Shown here one piece after another: positions 24,401 through 36,904 of a DNA stretch of 64,000 bases. The stretch covers positions 46,454,672 to 46,518,671 of the forward strand of contig OX031063.1 in assembly GCA_943736015.1 (NCBI GenBank). Direction: 5' to 3'. The notes beneath the pieces are model-generated. The model was given only the letters and a program-made list of their open reading frames with translations, had not been told where the DNA came from and searched no databases. Source of the stretch: Tridacna crocea. Its lineage: Eukaryota; Mollusca; Bivalvia; Cardiida; Cardiidae. A program made the position numbers and the translations under genes. Each line of letters opens with the position of its first letter. Position 1 is the stretch's first letter.

Positions 24401-26030
24401 CAAACCATCACCAACAGACTCTAATCCTTTACCTTTAGCTGGCCCTAATAAAGTCTTTTTCCATCAGTTTCTATCTGGCAAACACATCCTCCTTTTTTAA
24501 GTTGAAGATCTGATCCTATTGCTTTTTGTACTCTTGATGAGGCTAATCCAGAAAGAATACCAACACCTAACGCTGGTAAAACAGTTTTCGCGATCATTGG
24601 CAAAGCTCTTTCAGCCAATCCAGCCAACACTCATTCTAATTGTCATACCTTTACCATTCTCATAGGCTTTAGCCATTTTCTTGCTTGTGAATCGTTAATT
24701 GTCATAATATCATTACCTTTTAAAACGTCATGACCTAAACGAATCCTTACTGGGCATCCAGCTTTCACGGGAGATTGACGCCTTTGCTTTTGCCCTTCTG
24801 ATATATTAACTTTGACAGTTGTATAATTTGTCATTTATATATTCATTTTTTCTATTAAGCTTTTCTGATATGAAATCTATTTGTAAGATTTTTGCCTCTA
24901 AGATTTAGTAAATTTCCATTTTGGTCTGAGATTTTTACCTCTAGGTTGTGTATTTCATCCATTGTTATCGGCACATATACTAGATTAACTGGTGACTCGA
25001 ATATCTTATATGCAGGAGAAACATTTGGAAAGAAGAGTAAACCGTGTTTTGTTCTGAACCATTAACATAACTTCCTGGGATGATATCGATGTTAACAAAC
25101 AGACTGTTTATACTGAGAATGTTTACAACATTCTCCGACTCATGAAATCCTTGTGTATATTTTCCGTGAGAAAATCCTAATACTTTAGAAATGGAGTTTG
25201 GATGGTTACAATCAACTTGATATCCATTTTCTAGAGTAATAAATGACTTTAGTGTAATTGTGTTCGCAGAAACGTTGACATGATACTCATCATTGGGTAC
25301 ATCATGGTGCCTTTTTTTTTCTCATTTCCTGTTGAATGGTATCATTAATGTCAATGAGGTCATAACTTCCTTTTGGTATTTCAATTTTAAACCATGAAGC
25401 ACCATTGTCTGGAGAATAAATAAAGATCTTGTTTGTTGCATCAGCGTTTGGAAAAGAGTAGTTAGTTTCTAGGTTTCCTAGAGCTATTTCATATTTTTTA
25501 TCCTTGTCCAGTTGAATTGGTGGTTTAAACCTAGTTCTGAAGCTCGTTTTGTTGTCACTTACTATAATTTGAAATGACATTTCGTGTTCTTTATTTTTTG
25601 CAATTTGTTTTAAAAGATCTTCCATTTTTTCACTTAGTAAAAATATATTTTTAATTTGGTATATAAAAGTTGTCAAAGCCGTTTCCGCACTTCCCATCAT
25701 ACTAATTAAATCAATAATGACAAAACTGTATGGTTTTTCCCAAGACTTATGACAAAATCTTCTAAACTTATCCTTAGGCATATCTTCACTTACATGTTCA
25801 TTAAAAAATATGATTAATGTTTTTTAGGTCTTGTGGGAAAATACAGATAACATTTGCGTTTTCTCTAAAAGTTTGCCTTGTTAGCCTAAATAAGTTTTGT
25901 GAGAGGTAAAAGCAATCAACATTACTTTGTCTTCCACGAATGTAGTACACTCACACTTATTTTGCTTTTCTAAAAGTAAATCATTAATTTCTTTTTCTGA
26001 GCTCTAATCTTGCGAATCAGGCACATAGTT
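24400..26030 (-). mobile_element. Fossil Polinton/adintovirus-type fragment
   Basis: On the - strand, from right to left, the parts are: the C-terminal part of a genome-packaging ATPase (~25,700-26,030), a minor capsid (penton-type) protein of the kind widespread in invertebrate Polinton-like elements (~24,840-25,660), a small basic protein (~24,640-24,834), and a short glycine- and alanine-rich hydrophobic protein like adenovirus pVI/pX-type small proteins (~24,445-24,630). The gene order and the family signatures IALGNLETNYSFPN and EIPKGSYDLIDIND support the call. The element is incomplete and broken, with perhaps half a dozen breaks. No terminal repeats, polymerase or integrase are seen. 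It looks old but not ancient. Confidence 0.72.
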
Positions 26031-26118
26031 TCAAAAAAAACTACTATTTATATCCGATTTATTTTTAATCTTTTTTACCCAGTCTTCAAACAAAGCTGTT
26101 GGAGAAGCATGAAATACA

Positions 26119-26215
26119 AACCGCCTTTGGCCGGATTCGAACCCATGAAGGGTAAATATCCTCGATTTTCTAGGTTTTTCTAGGTTTAAAAGACCAATAC
26201 TATAACCACTGAGCA
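26119..26215 (-). pseudogene. tRNA-Lys-like unit (pseudogene or SINE head)
   Basis: The A-box-like GCTCAGTGGTTATAG, the anticodon-loop-like CTTTTAA (UUU) within a 4-of-5-bp stem, and the B box GGGTTCGAATCC are in order. The variable region is too long and contains a direct duplication of CCTAGAAAAA, so a working tRNA is unlikely. Confidence 0.45.
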
Positions 26216-26220
26216 AAAGG

Positions 26221-26297
26221 GATATCTCTTTGGCTCAGTGGTTAAGGTTTTGGCCTTTCGTCCTGGCGTTCTAGGATTCGAATCCTGCCCGGTCCCT
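26221..26297 (+). pseudogene. tRNA-like unit, head to head with the previous one
   Basis: A box TGGCTCAGTGGTTAAGG and B box GGATTCGAATCC are spaced as in a tRNA. The outer ends GGGAT and GTCCC could form part of an acceptor stem. The anticodon stem does not fold well, so identity is uncertain. It shares GCTCAGTGGTTA with the neighbouring - strand unit, so the two form an inverted duplication. Confidence 0.45.
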
Positions 26298-26299
26298 TA

Positions 26300-26640
26300 T
26301 TTCTGCCATGCATTTGTTAATTTATTTCTTGTTCCTAAGATGGTATAGCTTAACTATTCTTAATTTTAGTATGGAGCCAAGATCTGCATATAATAATTTG
26401 GTTATGGTTAAATGATTTTGCCATGAGATACGCCCCTTTCATATATTTTTCCTCTCTAAATCTCAAAAATTATAAGACTGATTTCAGTAAAACTTGATAG
26501 AAAGATTTAATATATGTAGCCAAGATGTGCAGAAAAATTTACGTGACGTAAGAAATAAAGTTATTCAAATTCAATATTCTAGAAAAATAACGTGCAACCA
26601 ATGTACATCATGTTTTCCCCGAAATATTGTTGAGAATAGG
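26300..26640. other. Non-coding
   Basis: Nothing is recognised before the array element that follows. Confidence 0.45.
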
Positions 26641-27604
26641 CGTGTATGCTGGTACACCTGCTATTTTCGTTTTCCTTTCCACAGTCGCGAGATATTTGTT
26701 TCCGTCGTGCGTCGTCTGTCGCCCATAAATTTCTTTAAACATCTACTTCTCCTAAACCATTGGGCCAATCTTGATGAAACTTGGCAGGGATGTTTTTTTT
26801 TTTTTTTTTTTTGGGGGGGGGGGGGGTGAAGTTCTACCAAAGCTGTTCAAGTGATTGAATTCCACTCATAACTCTGGTTGTCATGGCCACCAAAAGGGAA
26901 GAAATAGCAAAATCTTTGAAAATCTCTTAAACAAGAAGGCGTAGAGCTTCGATATTTGCTATGTAGCATTTCCTAGTGGACTTCTACCAAGTTTGTTCAT
27001 ATGATACCTCTGGGGTCAACACTCGCCCTGCTCCGAGAAGGTTACAAGATCGAAACATAGGAACAAAGAAGGAAAACTATAAAATTCTTCTTCTCTGAAA
27101 CTGGAAGGCATAGACCTTTGGTTTTTGTTATGTAACATCTCCTAGTGAACTTCTACCAAGTATGTACATGTGATGCCCCTAGGCTCAAAACTCACCACAC
27201 CCTGAGGGTCACAAGTTCGAAACATAAGAACAAAGAAGGAAATTTTTAAAATTCGTCTCCTCTAAATTTGGAAGAAGTAGAACTTTGATATTTTACATGT
27301 AGCATCTTTAAATGGACCTCTCTACCAAGTTTGATTATACGATGCCCCTGGGATCTAAACTAACCCCGCCTCGGAGGTCACAAGTTTGAACACGGAAACA
27401 AAGAAAGAAAACTTTAGAAAAATTCTTCTTCTCTGAAACTAGATAGCGTAGAGCTTTGATACTTGGTATAAAGCATCTCCTAGCTGACTTCTACTAAGTT
27501 TGTACATATGATGCCCCTGAGGTCAAAAATGGCCCCGCCCCGGGGTCACAGGTTCGAACAAAGTGAGAAAACTTTAATTCTTCTTTGCTGAAACTTGAAG
27601 GCAT

Positions 27605-28000
27605 AGAACTTTGATTTTTAGCTCTGCTGCCTGAAAGCCAGCAGAACTTATGTCATAACGTGGTTTCCGTCGTCCGACTGTACGTCCGTCTGAGCGTCTG
27701 TTAGTCTTTGTCTTGTCGACACGATAAAGCCTGCATTTATGATCAGATTTTTCTTGACATTTGCACAATTTGTTTATCTTATCAATACCGAACAGGCTGG
27801 GAAAAGTATCCATTCAAGTTGAAAATTTTCAATTCTTGTTAACGCGATGAATTCAGCAATTTTTGTTTTAATCTCTGTATTTGCATTGTTCTTTTGCCAT
27901 TTTGAATCATACAGAAAATTAATAACTCATGCTACAAAATAGGCAATATCTCTTCAAGTAGAGCAATTCAGGCCATCAAGGGCCTCTGTTCATATGGAGC
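27605..28000 (+). mobile_element. Short array-class element nested in the family II copy
   Basis: It begins AGCTCTGCTGCCTGAAAGCC, then TCCGTCGTCCGACTGTACG, and ends with the hairpin GGCCATCAAGGGCC then TCTGTT. A truncated relative of this 3' end (GGCCCTCAGGGACCTCTAGTT-like) is at ~7,430-7,453. Confidence 0.6.
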
Positions 28001-28469
28001 ATCTCCTAGTTGACCTCTGACAATTTTGTTGATATAATACCCCAGGGGGTCAAAACTGGCCCTGCCCAGGGGTGTAACATGTTCGAACATAAGAACAAAG
28101 AAGGAAAATTGTTCTTCTCTAAAACTAGACGGAGTAGATCTTTGATAGTTCGTATGTAAAATCTTCTAGTGGATTTCTACCAAGTTTCTTCATAGGATGC
28201 CCCTGTGGCCAAACTGGCCCCGCCCCGGGGGATCACAAATTTGAGCATGGGAACAATTTTTTTTAATTCCTCTTCTCTGATAGTAGAAGGCTTAGAGCTT
28301 TGATATTTGGTATGTAGCATCTCCTAGTGGACGTCTTCGAAGTTTCTTCATATGATGCCCCTGAGGTCAAAACTTGTCCCGTCCCGGGGGTCACAAGTTC
28401 GAAACATAGCCACATAGCAGAAAAACTTTAAAATTCTTCTTCTCTGAAACTGAAAGGAGTAGCTTGGGT

Positions 28470-28690
28470 GGTTGGTTTTATTGGGGTTTAACGCCACTTT
28501 AACAGCTATGGTCATATCATGGCGGTCGATGATGCACATGTGTTTCCTGGCTTACTCACACCAGGTGCCAACACAACTTTCTTTCCAAAGCCACCGATTA
28601 CTTTTCTCACATGTTTCAGCAGAGGTAAGAGGCGAAAGTACGCCACAAGAGAGTTCACCTCAACCGAATATCAAGGGAGGAGCAGAGCTG
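28470..28690 (-). mobile_element. SINE copy nested in a tandem-array element
   Basis: Same body as the SINE at 15.2 kb (GGTTTAACGCCACTTTAACA, ATCATGGCGGTCGATG). The tRNA head is missing or too decayed. It interrupts the ~160-bp tandem units of the surrounding rolling-circle-like element, so it arrived later. Confidence 0.7.
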
Positions 28691-29522
28691 TGATAATTGT
28701 TATGAAGCAAGTCCTAGTAGACCTCTACCAAGTTTATTTAAATGATGCCCATTAGGTCAAAACTGGTCCCATCCTGGGGTTACAAGATCGAAACACAGTA
28801 ACAAAAAAGGAATACTTTCAAATTCTTCACCTCAAAAACGGGAAGGTGTAGAGCTTTAATATTTGATATGTATCATCTTCTAGTAAGCCTCGACCTATTT
28901 TGTTAAAATGATGCCTCTGAGATCAAAACTAGCCTATCCCCGGGCGTCACAAGTTCAAACAAAGGAGAAAAACTATAAAATTCTTCTTTGCTGAAACTGG
29001 AAGGCTTAGAGCTTTGATGTTTGCTTTGTAGTGAACCTATTCTAAGTGTGTTAGCTCACCTGACCACAACATGTTCAGTGAATTCAAATTTGGGTCAACC
29101 CGGGTCATAAACTAGGTCACTAAATTAAATTAAAGAAGTACCTTGTAGGCACTCTTGAGGCCACTTTTTTTGGTCAATTGACTTGAAAAGAAGTCAGAAT
29201 GTTTGTCTCGATAAAATATCACATGAGTGTGAATTTGGATCAACCTAGAACATAAAGTTAACTAGGTTACTTGGTCAGATTAAAGAAATTGTACTCTAGG
29301 GCTTTCTAGAGGCCACATTTGTTGTTCAATTGGTTTGTAAAATTGGTAAAAATGTTACTCTTGATGAAATCTAAAATGAGTTCAAAATTGGGTCACACTG
29401 TGGGCACTTTAGAGGCCAGATTTATTTCTCAAAAGACTTGAAATTTGTTCAGCATGTTTGTCTTGATGAAATATTGGATGAGATTGGATTTGGGTCACTA
29501 AGTCATCATGGCCCTCTTGTTT

Positions 29523-30294
29523 AGTTTATTCAGAGGTTTCTGGAATGGTCTTTTACGCCTAACATGTGATGGGTAAAAAATATATCTATTTATTTTGCTA
29601 TTCCGAATCTCCACTGCCTTTTAGAGGAGGTGAACACAAAGATCAGCAAGCACATCACACAAATGTTTGTTTATCCACAACATATTATCATTTCAATTAT
29701 ATGGATACTTACTATAAATTTATGAACTGTGTAATTTATGTCCTGATTAGACGACAAAATTAAAGAACTGCCCAAATTGAAAAAAAAAATCAAATTCAGA
29801 TTACTAAATAATGTTGCTAAAATATAATAATTTGTATCGAAAAAAGTTTGGAAAATATTGTTAGACTGAAAGGAGAACACGTTAGATACCATCATTATCT
29901 TTTTATCCCACACTGTTATTCAAAGTTTTTTTACGCATGGTTGTTAAAAGTCAGGAATATGTAATAACTGGACAGATTGGTGGCTAACAAATTTGGCAAT
30001 TAATAATACATGTGTTTTGGCACTTAACTGTCATTGGTCTTCTCATGTCATTTTTGCAAGAAAGACACTTTCACCCTTCGCATTTATTAACTCTCATTTA
30101 AAAGAAAACAAATTAAAGAACAAACAATATTCACTTCTTTTTCCTACTTTCTACTTGATTAATTAATCATTGTTATCACTATTACATAATCATATCAATC
30201 CTTTAAGGAAAAAGAAATAGTGGTTAACAACTCTGAGACAGAATTCCTAGGAAATCGAAACATTACTACTTACTACGTAATAGTTGGATCATTT
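29523..30294. other. Non-coding, AT-rich
   Basis: No gene or repeat is recognised. Confidence 0.5.
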
Positions 30295-30299
30295 TCCTG

Positions 30300-31400
30300 A
30301 TATTTAGTCCCCTACCGGCGAAGCCGGAGTTGACTATAGGTTTGCACTCCGTCCGTCTGTCAGTCTGTCCGTCTGTCAGTCTCTCAGTCTGCCGGTCGGT
30401 CCGGCAAATCAGTTTTCCGGACTTTTTTCTAAACGCTTGCAGATATTGAGCTGATTTCTTAGTGGATAGGTCAACTACCATTTTTAGCGAAATTACGGGC
30501 CTTGGACTTAGTAATTTTTACGGAAAAAACAGTTTTCTGGACTTTTTTTCTAAACGCTGGCAAATATTGAGCTGATTTTTGGAGGATAAGTCAACCACCG
30601 TGACTTACAGATCAAGTTTGAGTTTCGTTCCGGTCTACTGATTTTTTACGAAATTACGGTGTTTGGATTTAGTAATTTTCAAGAAAAAAAAAACGTTTTC
30701 CGGCCTTTATTTCTAAACACTGGCAGATATACAGCTGATTTTTGGAGGATAAGTCAACCACCATGACTTACAGATGAAGTTCGAGTTTCGTTCCGGTCTA
30801 TTGATTTTTAACGAAATTACGGGCCTTGAAATTTTCACGGAAAAAACAGTTTTCCAGACTTTTTTCCTAAACGCCGGGAGATGTACAGCTCGTTTTTGGT
30901 GGGTAAGTCAAACACCATGACTAACATTGTCAAGTTCGAGTTTCGTTCCGGTCTACTGATTTTTAACAAAATTACGGACCTTGGACTTAGGAATTTTCAC
31001 GGAAAAAAACAGTTTTCCGGACTTTCTTCTTGACGATGGTGGATATTGACCTGATTTTTGCTTTGTAGGTAAACCACTATCACTTACGCATCAAGTTCAA
31101 CTTTCGTTCCACTCCACTGATTTTTCACAGATTTACAGGCCTTGGACTTTGAAATCTTCTCTGATGAAACACTTTTCTACACTTTTTTTCTAAACCCTGG
31201 TACATGTACATATTCATCTCATTTTTGGTGTGTAAGTCAACCACCATGACTTTACAGACCAAGTTCCAGTTTTGTTCCACTGCTTTTACACGGATCTACA
31301 GGCCTTGGACTTAGAAATTTTCATTAATAAAACAGTTTTCCACACTTTTTTCTAAACCTTCGTACCTTCGTACATATTCATTTCATTATACCCCCGCAAA
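30300..31400 (+). mobile_element. Rolling-circle-like array element, family IV
   Basis: The 5' end CCCCTACCGGCGAAGCCGGA can fold (CCGGC-GAA-GCCGG). A (GTCTGTCCGTCT)n stretch follows, then about six units of 155-165 bases (CAGTTTTCCGGACTTTTTTC, GTAAGTCAACCACCATGAC, TTTCGTTCCGGTCTA). The 3' end is not defined. Confidence 0.68.
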
Positions 31401-32280
31401 ATGAATGTATGCTGATGATAAGGTCATGGTCATCTCACAAGTTAAAGGTCATATTTCTGAAAATTTAATTTTACAGGGACAATTGTGTTTCACAAACACA
31501 TCTTGTCTTTGTAAAACTTCTTCAATGAACTTACTTTAACAAGAAAAGTGCTTATATATTTGACTCATGTTAAAGCATTGCATACAAAGACGGACATGAT
31601 GCTAATAACTCTGAAACTGAGTCAAATACGTTCTTTCTCCTCCACAACGTTTCACAAACTAAACCAGCCAGCAATATATATACGGCCAGTAGTATTGCAT
31701 AGACTCAGTATTGCTGTGCAGTACTATCAAAATGCTTGTTTTAAATCATATGAATCCAGACAATTATGTCTGCAAGTGAGACGTATTTTCAATTCAAGCG
31801 ATTCCTTACTCCCACAGTTGCTCAGTTTCGCACTTTTTTTTTCTCTGCTAAAGTACAAAACTTAAAACTTTGTTCTTACTCTGAACTTCTGATTGAAAAA
31901 TATTTTATTTTGGGCTTTAAGTTAAATAAGATAATTTATATGTATTCACACTATATTTTCTCCTTTTCTCACTTAACTCATCTACTCTGTATGTTTGTTT
32001 CTATTTTTTTTTTTTTTTTTTTGGGGGGGGTGGCCTTATTACTTATAAAAATATAATTGTCATTGTCAATAAATATTCCAATTTCATCTAGGCAGATTCC
32101 GGAATGCCTAGCCAAACTGGAATTCATATTTTGTACACCTTTATAAACACCCCCCCCCCCCTCCCCCCTCCCGTGATCTAACGATCTGCTTTTCAGTTTT
32201 CCAGTTATCATGACACCCCTCCGTCTAATGACATCCAATACCCTGAATCTTGCGTTAACCCTGTATCACACAATTCCGAA
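31401..32280. other. Non-coding; homopolymer runs
   Basis: A T-run then G-run lies at ~32,006-32,030, and a C-run at ~32,148-32,170. No gene is recognised. Confidence 0.5.
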
Positions 32281-32284
32281 TTTT

Positions 32285-33050
32285 AACAATCCTAAGGAAG
32301 AAGGCTTTCGAAAAATTGAGGAAAAGGAGATAATGTTGGTTACCAGGAGATACCAGCATTATCTCCTTTTCTTACAATGACTTCTACAATGTTTTTAACA
32401 CAACCTAAGAGAAAATTTCAGCTTATGAGCGACTTTTAATTTGTCGTCTGCAAATATTTTGAATTTTGACGTTCCAAAGTTTGTCATTGTGTTAAAGGTC
32501 AAATACGGTACTTGAATAGATCTAAATGCATTTTTCAACTTGAAGAAAACCGCCTTATTTCAACATCGAAATTTTATGGTGGACTGGGTCACACGCCATA
32601 CCCATTTAATCCTTATCTTGCTAAATAACTAAAATGAAATTTTCAATTTGACAGTAAAAATCCATATATTGCTATCCCAAAGTTATGTTTTCGGGAATAC
32701 ATGAACTCTCTCCTTACCAGAAAGCGTAGATCCATGATCATACTGCACGTGATCTAACTGTCCGCAAAAGGCCAGTGAGTCGCGCTTAGCAGCGTAAGGG
32801 TTAATTCTTTACACTTTATCAAACGGCCTAAATGTTGGACTTGTCCAAAATCGAAAGTATTGTCAAGCAACAAAATAAATGCAACTCAAACTTTAAAGTT
32901 GTCTTTGCAAGGGCAGAAAAAATGTTGGAAAGGAAGAAAATGCTGATTACCAGTATGTTTCTTTTTTCCACAACGTTTTCAAATTATTCTCTATGGTCGT
33001 TAAAAGTTGTTATTCTTTGGTAAAGGGTAAAACTGCTTGCATAAATGACT
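32285..33050. repeat. Cluster of family-A and family-B hairpin MITE copies
   Basis: A family-A core is at 32,325-32,400 (AGGAGATAATG...CATTATCTCCTTTTC). A family-B copy is at 32,590-32,805, flanked by TTAA on both sides. A second family-A copy runs from 32,815 to ~33,030. A family-B fragment is at ~33,130-33,180. Confidence 0.65.
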
Positions 33051-33726
33051 ATTTCTAACCAAAGTTATGTCAAACAAACCAAATGAAGCGAACTGAAAGT
33101 TCATTTTGTATAGAAAGATACCACTTTATCGGACATTATGACTCCAAGATCATGTTGCCCGCCCTGTAAAATCTGGTCCTGTCTACACAGTTAGCTTTTT
33201 AAGCCCAGTCAGTCGTGGTAAGCAACGAATGTAGGTGCTAAATATCGCACATTTAAGATCTAAAATCAAACTACATCGTCCGCAAATGCGCCGAACAGGT
33301 GCTTCCGGCACTTGATGCCTCATGTAAGTAATTTCTTTCGTAATTAAAGATACTTGCAACGTAAACATGCCTTCAGTTATTTGCAGTGTCATATGAACTC
33401 TTAGATTAAATATTAATGAAGTAAAAAATTGATATGGGTGAAAAATCCTCGCCTGAGTTTCAGCCCAAAATCGGGTATACAACCCTAAGACAGGACATGT
33501 AACAACGAAAAAATCGCATAAGTTTCACCAAGTATTTCTTTAAAGCGGAAGGATCCGGGTTCTATGATGAAAAATCATCAGTGCTTTAGAGTTAACTAAG
33601 AGAAGGGGGTATAAATGAATGCAGCGGAAGCCGGTTCTGGGAAAGCATACCCTTAGCTTTCCTTATTTCTCTGAATAGCTTCTACTTTTATATCAAAAGA
33701 ATGTCGGTGAATTACATGTATTACAA

Positions 33727-34078
33727 AGCCATTATCTCCCATTAGATGGCATTTTACAAATACACATCTATCTAATTTAGGTACAGAAGTAGACTAATTT
33801 TTTTCAAAAAAAAACGTTACTTTGAATTTCAAAATGGAATAATCAGTTACCCAACAAAACGCTACTTGGTGCGATTCATTCAAGTATGATCGGCTTGCAT
33901 GTAACATATGCATCGGTCATCTATTAAAACAGCCCTTACTTGCTTGGGTAATAGGTCAATAGGTTCGGTGTAAGGCCTACTTTTCACAGGCATTTTGTGG
34001 GGGGTGGGGGAGAGGGTGGGTGATGCGTCATAGCAGACAAGTCGAATATTAAAAGAATATGACACGCGCAGACAACGA
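33727..34078 (+). repeat. Dispersed repeat, copy 2 of 2
   Basis: Same blocks as 14,830-15,215 (TCTCCCATTAGATGGCATTT, AAACGCTACTTGGTG, GTGATGCGTCAT, GAATATGACACGCGCAGACA). A G-rich run of ~30 bases (33,990-34,020) replaces part of copy 1. Confidence 0.65.
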
Positions 34079-34377
34079 TTACAAAGCAAGGTGAAATTTG
34101 TCGCATTTTGCCTTAGCCCTCCCGGTGACTCTATATAGCTTGGGAGACTCCCGAAGCTTCTACGCAACATTGGTAGCCGTCTGTGATTTATAGACCTATA
34201 ATCGAGAGCAAGTCTCTAAGACAAAAATGCCCAAAGTCGGGACCCGGACGTGATCGAACAACATTTACTAACGGTTAGATAATGGACATTTGTCATTGAA
34301 GTTCCTAAAAGGCAGCGGGTCTCATCCTTGTCACATGATGGTGCATGGTTAGCTATGTCAGTCATACCATCTACATA

Positions 34378-34645
34378 ATTGGCTTGCAATACGCGGAAAT
34401 TGGCATTCGGACATTTGCGTAAAGTGTCGTCTCGGGTCGGCCTCCGCAGTCCGTGCAGGCTGATCCGAAACAACACTCTCCGTTTAAATGTAATTTTCTG
34501 TTTTGCACAAGTCTATTTAAGAATAGAATTTAATGTAATCGTAAAGAGCTGTCTCGGATTAGCCTGCGCGGACAGCGCAGGCTAATCCAAGACGACACTT
34601 TACGCGAATGTCCGAATACCCCTTCACGCGAGATGCAAGACATGT
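34378..34645. repeat. Family-C hairpin element
   Basis: The ends are inverted (GGCTTGCAATACGCG / CGCGAGATGCAAG). The middle repeats GTAAAG.G.CGTCTCGGAT and GCCTGCGCGGACAGCGCAGGC. The whole ~270 bases folds on itself. Confidence 0.7.
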
Positions 34646-34859
34646 TAAACCCTAATTCCAAATATATCAGAGATCATGATAGCATGGAGAGCTGTATATA
34701 CAAGAAAACGTCCTTTTCTTGTCCAAGATACAGCGGTACCTGACACCATATGAGTGAAAACACCAATTAAAATTTGTACCAGGTTTGTCTTCGTGATGGC
34801 AATTGTGTCTCAGCAGCAGTCTGACATTAGCCAAATCGAAGACGAGCAACTGCTAGGTT

Positions 34860-35228
34860 TGGCTAATTGTCAGACTGCATGACAACAAGTCATCGCATAA
34901 TGTGTCATTTGTGCAAGACTTTCTGAAGCAGGAAAATGCTTCCCCACCCTCTGCATTTACCTGAATTTGCCCCTTGTGACCTCTTTTTGTTTCTAGAGGT
35001 AAAAAACTACCACTTAGGTCGAAAATTTATCCAGAGCAAACAACTAGGTTCTGCAAACTTCCAATATCTTTACAATATATCTTTAGAAAAAGTCTATGAA
35101 AATGCCTTCAAAGATTGGATCCGTAGACTGAAACTTTGTATACCTATTGGAGGTGAATATTTTGAGGGAACAAAATTAGAAAAAAAATCTGTGAAACCTA
35201 AGAAGAATCAAATTCTATGTGCTAGATT
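34860..35228 (+). pseudogene. mariner-type transposase C-terminal remnant
   Basis: The block LHDNKSSHNVSFVQDFLKQEN holds the second catalytic aspartate. PEFAPCDLFLF holds the third. AFKDWIRRLKLCI...GGEYFEG is the usual mariner C-terminus. The two aspartates are ~32 codons apart with a frame change between them, near the family's 34. The N-terminal DNA-binding half and the TIRs are not recognised. A short hairpin (GCAGTCTGACA / TGTCAGACTGC-like) lies at 34,816-34,886. Confidence 0.75.
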
Positions 35229-35230
35229 CT

Positions 35231-36636
35231 AGATGCATTTGTAATTGCACTCTTCATACCATACGATAAACTTTAGGCTAGTCCAAATTGAAAGCATTTG
35301 CAGACAAGAAAATAACCGTGATTGAAAAACTAAAGTTTGTTCTGTGAAGGGTAGCAAACATCGGTTAGCAGCATTTTCTCATTTCCCCACAATTTTATCG
35401 AAAGTCTTCTTTTTTAAGGTCGGATTTGTGTGGTATAATGGCTTTAAGTGTTAATACAAGAGTTTTTTGTTTTCTCTTATTTAAGCACAAAGTGCGCAAG
35501 CAACAATCAACAACAATACAGTAAACTCATTTTCGTTAAAATAGATGTTCATACGTTTCTTGTAAAACTATATTCACTACTATTTTATTGAAATTGTGTT
35601 TCTTGGAAAATAACTTTGTACTTTATACTTAAACTTATAAGTTAAAAAAATAAGTAAACACTAAACTATCGCGACTTAAAAACCTTAATTTTCAAATCAG
35701 ATCAAAAGTTGCATGTCATTCTTCCTTATTTGTTTACTTTTAACGTTGTCTTATATTGTATTTTTCTGCCAGCAACTCAAACTTAAGGCAACCATACAAT
35801 AACAGATCTTCACCATAATTTCCATACTTTTAATTAGTAATACTGTATTCAAAGTTCCATGTATTTTAACGTCTGTATTGCTTATTTATGACCTCTACTG
35901 GGTCTTTAAACTAATAAAGGTAGCCCGATGCCCTGTTGTGTAGGTTATGACCAAACTGCACAAAAGATGCAGTATCTGTTGTGATCTACGCTCAGCAAGA
36001 TTTTCTTCAGTCTAAAGAATTAAACAAAAAAAAATTTACACGTATGTTTCAATTCTTCATTCGACATTTATCCGCTAAATTCCCACGGCACTTTCAAATC
36101 ATAAACTCTGCCCGCACATGTGTGGAATTGCTCTCCTCCCGTGGTGAGCCCCAAACTTCCAGGTTTGAAGGAAACCAGGTAATACCTCTGCATCAGTATT
36201 CGCTAGGAAATGTTAGTGTGTATTTGTAGGAATAGATTTCAGCGTAAATCTTGTGTTATTTTTGAACTTTAATACGGGATGCACGTAATTGTTTCCTAGT
36301 AACAGCAGGTCAGTATGCTGATGATTTCTTTGATTTTAAAACTTTTGACGCGATTCTTTTGTTTTATGTATGATACACTGGAAGTTTTGCAGCAAGCTTG
36401 AAGAAAGACTGACCTCATTTAGTAAGTAGAGAATGTTTAGTACATGTTGCTCGATGCTAGCTCGAAAATGCATACGTATTGCTAGAGTTCCGTAAAGTAT
36501 TGTACGTATTTCGACACAATCCATGCAGTATTATGGGCTTTGAAAAAAGTGTTTAACTTTTAATCAGTGGCAAAATTGTTACACATGTTCAAATTTTATA
36601 GCAATAATTTTGCAGATGGCATATGATGGGGCTTAA
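35231..36636. other. Upstream of sarcoglycan; family-A fragment, otherwise unassigned
   Basis: A degenerate family-A copy spans 35,262-35,440. At 36,100-36,178 a higher-GC stretch ends ...GAAACCAG|GTAATA, which could be an untranslated exon with its donor, but nothing confirms it. Confidence 0.4.
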
Positions 36637-36790
36637 GTGGTTGGCATAGTCTTTGAAGTATTCAAAACATCTTGTAGAAAGGAGAAAATGCTGGCTACCA
36701 GGATTTTCTCCTTTTCACAAGATATTTTGAAAAGATTTTTTCATCAGGATCAAGAAGATACGGGATTGTTTGGTGAAAGGTTAAAAAAGC
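36637..36790. repeat. Family-A hairpin MITE
   Basis: AAAACATCTTGTAGAAAGGAG pairs with CTCCTTTTCACAAGATATTTT around GCTGGCTACCAGGA. Confidence 0.65.
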
Positions 36791-36904
36791 AAGCTTATGT
36801 TTATTTTCAAAATGATGATAAAAATAGGTAAGGGTTCCTACCCCTTTCCGGAACGATCCCTTATCTTAACAACCCATAGAGAGAGGGCTGTAGAAAACGC
36901 CATC

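Larger units (their letters stand above)
26680..29522 (+). mobile_element. Long family II-type array element with nested insertions
   Basis: A GTCGTGCGTCGTC microsatellite start (26,700) is followed by ~160-base units (CTTCTCTGAAACT.GAAGG, TAGAGCTTTGATATT, GATGCCCCTG, GGTCACAAGTTCGAA). The 3' end is TCATCATGGCCCTCTTGTTT. T- and G-runs lie at ~26,795-26,826. A different short element (27,605-28,000) and a SINE (28,470-28,690) interrupt it. Confidence 0.7.

Noticed and set aside
35981-36229. 82-residue frame upstream of sarcoglycan
   Set aside because: No family resemblance; kept only as a possible untranslated-exon region.
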